DNA of 64,000 nucleotides from Protea cynaroides (lineage: Eukaryota > Streptophyta > Magnoliopsida > Proteales > Proteaceae): contig CM053270.1 of NCBI GenBank assembly GCA_028583415.1, positions 55,748,173-55,812,172 of the forward strand. Direction: 5' to 3'. Under the pieces are notes generated by a model. It ran no database searches. It saw only the letters and a program-made list of their open reading frames with translations, and was not told where the DNA came from. The position numbers were made by a program, and so were the translations under genes. Positions 58,211 to 64,000 of this stretch are shown in pieces; position 1 is the stretch's first letter, and every line of letters starts with the position of its first letter.

Positions 58211-60181
58211 CTTATCCCCCTAAGGGAGGAGATTGACTTGTCCCATAAACCCCCTCGAGGGTGATCTTAGTGGTGGGAGAGGTCGATTGTTGACCCTTTC
58301 GTTTCTTTCTGGTGCTGTTGCAGGGGGAGGTGGTGGGAGTACCACCGCTGGTGCAGGGGGAGGTGGTGCTGCTGGCCATGGTCCCACAAACTCGGTCCAT
58401 CATCCATGTTAGATTAAATCTTCAATTAGTCCTTTGAGATGTCTGCATGAGTTGGTGTCGTAACCGTGGTCCTGGTGATGTGTATAATACAACTGACGGT
58501 TGTGCTCGTATGGCTTGGATATCATCTTAAGGGGATGGACCAGTAGATTATTGCCTCGCTTAATATTCAGAATCTCAACCATAGTGTGGTTGAGTGGGGT
58601 ATACTCTGGTAAGGTGTGGGCCAGGTACAATTAGGAGCCTTCTCTGAAACTTCACTCTCTTTTTTTTCCCCAACTACAGGGGGATGGTTCATTAGTCTGG
58701 GTAGCTCTGCCATAGCTTCTGCTCCCGATGCATGTCGATCACAGCTATTGAAGATTTCAGCATGTGTTCTAGGATGCTTCTTGTTGAAGGAAAACACCAA
58801 CTGGGGATCGAGACGGGCTTTCAATAGGGTCGATACCACCACATCAAGCTGTAAATCTTTAATCTCTCTAGCCACCCCAAGGAAACGGGTTATGAATGGT
58901 TGGAGGGGCTCTTTCTCTCCTTGTTTAATCGCCATCAAGTGGGACATGTTCTTTTTTTGGGTTCGATTCCCTTGGAAATGGGAGAAGAATATACTACTTA
59001 GCTCCCTGAAGGTCCCCACAGATTTGGGGGGTAGATTATTGAACCACGACCTTTCAGCCTCCCTTAGTGTGGATGGGAAAGCTCTACAGCAAAGGGCGTC
59101 GTGATGGCCGGAGATGACCATCCCCACTTTGAAATTATCAAGATGCTTTTCTGGATCTGTCTTTTCATCGTACCATCCCACATTTGGAAGAAAAATTAAG
59201 AGGAAGAGGATGGTTCATGACCTCATCTGTCAAGGCGGACTCTGTGACGTAATTCTGGAGGCCTCAGAATCGATCCCCCTGTCCACATGTTGAACTCTAT
59301 CCATCAGATCCTTCACTAAACATTCCATCCTGGCAGTATTTTCATCAGTGGTTGGGGTGCTTCCTACTGATGGAGTGGCTACCACCGGGATGACTGGTGG
59401 GACTACTGTAACGGAAGGGATCGTAGTGGGCCTTTTTTCTCAGGCCGCATCGACCCTTGCTTGGGCTTTTTGCTGGGCACGCCTAGCCTCTTCGACCCTA
59501 ACTTGGGTGTCTTCCCAGGCCTGTCTTGCTGCATTGACCCTCAGTTAAGCATCCTCTCTGGCACGTCTGGCCTCGTCGACCCTCTTCTGAGCCTCCCGAG
59601 CCACATCGTGCTCTGTGTACATTCTCCCTCGGGCCCTTCTATTTCCATATCTCTACCCTAATCGGTCAGAGATAGATGATCTTCTTGACGCTGTAGGGGA
59701 GTCATGGCTGCTCTCGACTACTTCTGTAGGGTCATACTCTAGAATATACTGAAAATGAGGTTCCCCATAGAAGTCGTTAGACCCCTACTATGATATGATC
59801 TACTGAAGGGTTGGCCAGCACTGGGCTGGGGAATGCTTCTCAAGGAGTAGAATGCCTAGAATGCTGAGATCTCTGGGGGACTTCAGGGATATCAACGGGT
59901 GGTATAGAGGCTATCGACGCACCAATAGATTGTTGCTATAACAGATTGGTCAAAGCGGCCAGTTGCTGAGCAAGTCGGTCGAACTGGGCTCTGGTAACTT
60001 ACTGAGAGGGATCAGGGTTAGGACCGCCTACTCTCTCTACGGATTAATCTTCGAGATGGGTGTCAGGTTGGTTTGGGCCTATGGAAATGTCAACACTCTC
60101 TTGGAGTACATTTGCCTCCGCACGGCGTGCCTGAGTTTCTCGAAGATTATAAGAGTTTTTTGCTCTCCCAGTTGGAGCCAT
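58211..60181 (-). pseudogene. gag: Tat gag
   Basis: Start MAPTGRAKNSYNLRETQARR at 60181. The middle (about 59440-59610) has tandem heptad-like repeats (VRVEEARRAQQKAQARVD) expected to form a coiled coil. The capsid domain (YDEKTDPEKHLDNFK, LREAERSWFNNLPPKS, FFSHFQGNRTQKK, IKQGEKEPLQPFITRF) is open at 58567-59181. A short frameshifted tail (MYLAHTLPEYTPLNHT, HHQDHGYDTNSCRHLKGLI) follows. Stops near 60016, 59940, 59830 and 59550 disable the N-terminus. Confidence 0.85.
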
Positions 60182-60316
60182 GGGTAGGGTGTATGGATTA
60201 ATTTAAGAAGATGAAAGATGTAAAGGGAAAAAAAGTGGGTGAGGCTTTCGGTATGGGTTCTTTAGGTAATCACAAGAAAAATGAGGGAAGGTTTTGAAGG
60301 CATGGAATGTCAAGGC

Positions 60317-60333
60317 CCTACGGTAGGCACCAT
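60317..60333 (-). other. PBS-like site of the Tat element
   Basis: TGGTGCCTACCGTAGGG on the element strand directly after the LTR end, a diverged form of the TGGCGCC-type start common in Tat elements. The primer tRNA is not assigned. Confidence 0.55.
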
Positions 60334-61230
60334 TGTTGTCGAAGGATTCGATTCAGTCCTCCAGATCAAGCCACGCAGTTGAAACACGAACACAGCAGTA
60401 AAGTGGGCAGGATTTACCCCAAGACCATTCCTATGCCAAAGTTAGTGGATTCCAAAGACAAGAAGATGGTGCTCTTAGTGAAACACTAGAACTCCTTAGA
60501 GATGGGGTTCCCTGAGATACGGGAGCTTCAATAATCTATTCCTTTCTGGGAATTGGACAAGGGGTTGGACAAGGATTATCTCAGAAGAACTTTGTCAGAG
60601 TGATACCTGAAGGTGGATGCTCTCTTTTTGTAGGAAATCCTACATCCTTTGCAATCGATAGCCTTTCACTATTTATAGGCTCAAGGTGAAGCTTCCCGGA
60701 AAGCTTCTCCCCACCTACTACCATCTCCATCATCTGTCAGCTGGAGAATAACAGATCTAGGTGATTACGACCCCTTAGGGCGGCGCTTGGATGTCTTGTC
60801 AGCCATTTACTACCCCAGTCGACCTTCTTTGACCCCCCTTTTGTCCACGTCCTCTTCTTCCTCTGACAGCAATAGCCATCCTTTCTCTTTTATCGAGCAT
60901 AAATCTTACTTTTTTACTGATTCGACCTATGATATGGTGACCTGGCAAGTCAAATCCGCCTAGTTGGCATTTATGGTGGTTGTCGGTATTTATGAGTATT
61001 AATGACAATCAATTCAATGGCCAGCTACCTCCATCAGTCTGTCTAATCACAGCCCATTTTCCCAGAAGGGGGTCGAATACGATTTCATCCCTTGAATACT
61101 ATCAGAAAAGACTCTCCCTTCTTCGTATACTTAATAACTTGGATGTATGTCATGTGTCCCGCTCCACAAGGCCTGTTATAGATTCCTCATCCATGGTCCG
61201 ATTTAAATCTGTTACTATTTTGCCCCAACA
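60334..61230 (-). mobile_element. 5' LTR of the Tat element
   Basis: About 897 bp; element-strand ends TGTTGGGGC ... TTCGACAACA, with TGTTG/CAACA terminal repeats. A TATA box (CTATAAATAG on the element strand) lies at 60671-60680. The outer boundary is chosen from the terminal repeat alone, since the other LTR is missing and no TSD can be checked. Confidence 0.65.
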
Positions 61231-61345
61231 AAAGCTTTAATATATAAGGAAAAAAATAGCATAACAACAACTGAATAATCGGGTGAGGAAAAGGTTAGTA
61301 CAGTGTCATATTTTCATATGATATCTTTGTCAGAGTGGTCAATAA

Positions 61346-61679
61346 GTTTTATTTTTTTTAATTTTTTTTATCGTAAGTAGATATTTTATTGAACCTAGAA
61401 CAAAGAACACAGAGAAACAAACCCATCAAAAGATGGAAGCCAAAACAAAACAAGCAGAGTAACGACCAACACAGAACCAACCCAACAAGACCAAGCCCAA
61501 CACAGGGTGACCCATACAGCACACCAACTCACCAAAGATAGGGGAACCCCAAAAACATTATAAGGTACATAGCCCCGATTAAAAACAATTGACAAGATTA
61601 CACAAAAGCTTACACATCTTCGAGACAATCAAGAGGCCTATGACCGCGGTTGGTTCTTCTTAGATGGGGAAGGGTGGCA
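61346..61679 (-). mobile_element. 5'-truncated LINE-like 3' end with 10-bp TSD
   Basis: TGGTCAATAA is present at 61336-61345 and 61680-61689. On the minus strand the insert ends CAATAAAATATC and an A-rich tail, as for L1-type retroposition. No ORF of a LINE remains; a processed copy of a noncoding transcript is an alternative. Confidence 0.65.
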
Positions 61680-61689
61680 TGGTCAATAA

Positions 61690-62472
61690 TTTAAAGTGAC
61701 AGTAGAAGATGAAAAATATTGCATATAGAATTGGACAACAAATGAATATAGATGATAAATCCAATCATCAAATCATGAGAAAACCTGGGACCTTATTGAA
61801 TCATTATTTTATTTGGTATTGATAGAGCAATGGCTTCAAAAGCTACTATTCTAAAAAATGGTAAGATAAAAATAAAGTCAGAAAGCAAAGTTTTTCAAAA
61901 TATAAATGCATTTTAATTCAGCAGGTTTTGGTATGGTTTTTAGCTGATAAAGTATACGTTTTTAAAATGACACGAAAATGGTTTCAGAATTAATATGAGC
62001 TTCGGTTTTTAGCTCGGTATGAAATATAGTTCTAATTCGGTATAAAACATATTGTTCTATATCAGTGCCATCTTGAACACTTGTCTTCTTCATTTTTTTT
62101 TTTTTTTGATACAATATATTATATAAATATATATACGCTGTGTACCATTTGAACATTTCTCACCTTAAAAATATTAATTTTTAGTTGGTATATGGTATAG
62201 AAATCGATATAAATAGTATACAAAATAAGTAAAAAGCACTATAGAAACGATATGTACCATTGGTATACCGGTACAATCATACTGTACCAAATAGAATACA
62301 TTATCTAAACATGAACCATTATTGTACGAGATAGAAAACAGGAATAAAGAGATACATAGGTATCTGTATAAATGGTACGGTACCGATTTCGGTATCAAAT
62401 TGACATCCTTAGCAAACAGTGGTGAAAGTCAAGTTTTTTCCTCTATCAAAAGTGTTTGCGAACTTGAAAAAA
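61690..62472. other. AT-rich intergenic stretch with GGTAT/GGTAC words
   Basis: GGTATAC, GGTACGG and TCGGTAT words recur, especially 62190-62400, as in some small plant MITEs. I could not find termini or a target duplication. No gene. Confidence 0.5.
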
Positions 62473-62481
62473 ATATTTTTA

Positions 62482-63971
62482 GAAAAAATTTCATCTACAC
62501 CCCATCAAAGATAGTTAACATCATCTACACCCACAAGAATGCGAAAACTTCATCTACACCCCAAAACTTTAGCTGTGGTAATCAAAGAAGTCCACTCCGT
62601 CAGTTGATTCCCGTTAGATGCTGACGTCAGGTGGATTGGAGTTTTTCACAGACGAGAATACCCTTTTGGTCGGTTGAAAAGACCAATATACTCTTTTAAA
62701 AGAGAAACGAACTAGGATGATTCTTCGACGAACACATACAAATCCTTTTCGAAGACGAAGGAGCAGACAGAGGATTACTCTGTTTCTTAATGACCTGATC
62801 ACCAGGAGAAACAGCAATCGATCTACTAGTAGATGGTGATCGGTCGATAGAAAACCAAACAGACTATGAAGAAGCAACGGATCCATTGAGATACGAGTTG
62901 GAGAAGCTGATCTATTAAAGAAACCAGTAGATCGAGAAGAGAAACAAGAAATTACAGACACAAAAATAGTCGACAAGGACGAAGAGTTCGATCTCTGAAA
63001 GTCGTGCGACAATACTGGTTTACTAGATCTAGTTCTCGAATTTGAAGCCGCCTCACCTTTAATTTTCCATTTCCCCCCACCGACACCCGCCTGCCCATCC
63101 TAATTTTTCATTTCAACCATCGATTTTTCTTCTTCTCTATTATTTCCAAATGACTGGAATTAAAAATCGGAGTCATCTCTCTCCTACTCACTCAACCTGC
63201 CTAACATGGACAATTACCCTGTCTTCTTCCCTTACTCCTCGTCAACATTGTCGTCATCGTTAGTAGCAGCTGCTTTTCCCTTCTCTTCAAATGTGGTAAA
63301 CTCTTATGCTATGATAGACGACGTTGATCATGGCAATAACTCAACAACCGATCAGTTCCAAGGATGGAAGATGGAGGAGACCGATGTCTTACGTTCATAG
63401 GTCATTAAAAATGTTTCACATGGAGGGAGCTCTAATGGGCCTCATGAGAGTGCGATGAAAGCAGGTAAAGGGAAAGGTGAAAAGAAGAATAGAAAGCAAT
63501 CATAACACATTTATGTGATTTGCTAAAGGCGTCCTCTTCTTCTGGAGCTTCTCCATCTCTATTTTCTCCCCTTTTTTTCATTTCTAAAGATGATTTTTTT
63601 TTTGGGATTTCAGCAAGTGAATAGGGACTGTACTTGCTCTGAGCTGTTGGAAACGTTGAATAAAAACGTTGAAAAAACAAGATTCAAGGAATCAAGGCCG
63701 GAACACCAAACAGTGAGCTCCAACGTTTGGGTTAGGGCTTGGATTAGAGTGAAAAGGCAGGAGGGAGAGAAAATATAAATTTAATTTGAATGCCAAATTA
63801 GTAAACCAAAATAATTTTTTAATTTTTCAATTTATAATATGAGGGGTAAAACTGTATTTCAACAATTTTAGTGATTTCTGTCAGTTAAGTGGACTTAGGT
63901 GATGTTTTTGCAATCTTGTGGGTGTAGGTGATGTTAGCAATTCTTGATAGGGTGTAGATGAAATTTTTTTC
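62482..63971. mobile_element. Pack-MULE with perfect 9-bp TSD
   Basis: Length 1490 bp. Termini GAAAAAATTTCATCTACACC and its partner GGTGTAGATGAAATTTTTTTC, with similar inverted sequence extending inward at least ~90 bp. ATATTTTTA flanks it at 62473-62481 and 63972-63980. No transposase. The interior has a gene-derived segment (see 63206) and a minus-strand 132-codon ORF (62614-63012) that I do not recognise. Confidence 0.92.
63206..63505 (+). pseudogene. Captured WRKY-like first-exon fragment
   Basis: Starts MDNYPVFFPYSSSTLSS, continues through a Ser-rich stretch and FQGWKMEETDVLRS, then one TAG at 63398, then KGKGEKKNRK and a stop. The N-terminal pattern and the K-G-x-K-K-x-x-K run before where a WRKY domain would begin resemble group IIc (WRKY75-like) factors. 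The WRKYGQK and zinc-finger parts are absent. It lies wholly inside the Pack-MULE. Assignment is from memory of the family and needs a search. Confidence 0.5.
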
Positions 63972-64000
63972 ATATTTTTACTGCTCTGTTAAAAGTAATT

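Larger units (their letters stand above)
54415..61230 (-). mobile_element. Tat-lineage Ty3-gypsy element, 3' part split and truncated
   Basis: Reverse-oriented: 5' LTR 60334-61230, PBS-like site 60317-60333, gag from 60181, protease, RT, two RNase H regions, integrase start (to about 54895), then the antisense accessory ORF on the plus strand (54415-54780 and 38379-40184 across element E). The integrase core and the 3' LTR are missing. The dual RNase H and antisense ORF after pol fit the Tat clade. Confidence 0.85.

Overview
This window is plant nuclear DNA that appears to consist almost entirely of transposable elements and tandem repeats. I find no intact host gene and no rRNA, tRNA or CRISPR. 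The kingdom call rests on plant-type element lineages: a Tekay/Del-like chromovirus with a C-terminal chromodomain, a Tat-lineage element with two RNase H regions and a Ty1-copia relic, together with Au-like tRNA SINEs, Mutator-like elements with 9-bp target duplications, an initiator-Met-type primer site and telo-box motifs. The species cannot be named; a large, repeat-rich angiosperm genome is likely.

Layout. 1-3489: repeat-rich segment (40-bp telomere-like minisatellite, 191-bp repeat, 79-bp pyrimidine-rich higher-order array, AT microsatellite). 3490-24717: mosaic of one Ty3-gypsy family with ~2.3-kb LTRs: LTR A (-), fragment B (+), element C (-, 8268-17740) and element D (-, 17741-24717). 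24718-29655: minisatellite and a second copy of the repeat-rich segment, carrying a Mutator-like element (27796-29156) with a perfect 9-bp TSD. 29656-35399: degenerate repeats, a MULE terminus, two SINEs and a copia LTR. 35400-38350: decayed copia pol (-). 38379-61230: a Tat element (-), 5' LTR at 60334-61230, whose antisense accessory ORF is split by chromovirus E (+, 40190-54414, TSD CTCAT). E's own 5' LTR is split by a solo LTR of the same family (42087-44378, TSD CTTTC). 61231-64000: a LINE 3' end and a Pack-MULE (62482-63971, 9-bp TSD) carrying a WRKY-like first-exon fragment.

The most interesting object is the chromovirus family (A-E plus the solo LTR). C, D and E share an unusual plan: a ~2.3-kb LTR with a conserved Cys-rich reading frame; a PBS; an antisense ORF of ~400 codons with its own 5'-leader intron; a cluster of short inverted motifs; gag; a 69-70-bp GT-AG gap between gag and pol; and pol with a chromodomain. 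The motifs come in two versions (GGGTCGA type and GTGGTCGC type) that change together in the LTR and in the leader. This suggests recognition by an element-encoded factor, loosely like the VANC/motif pairs of Arabidopsis VANDAL elements; that link is inference. All copies carry nonsense mutations, mostly of C-to-T type, so the family is decayed here.
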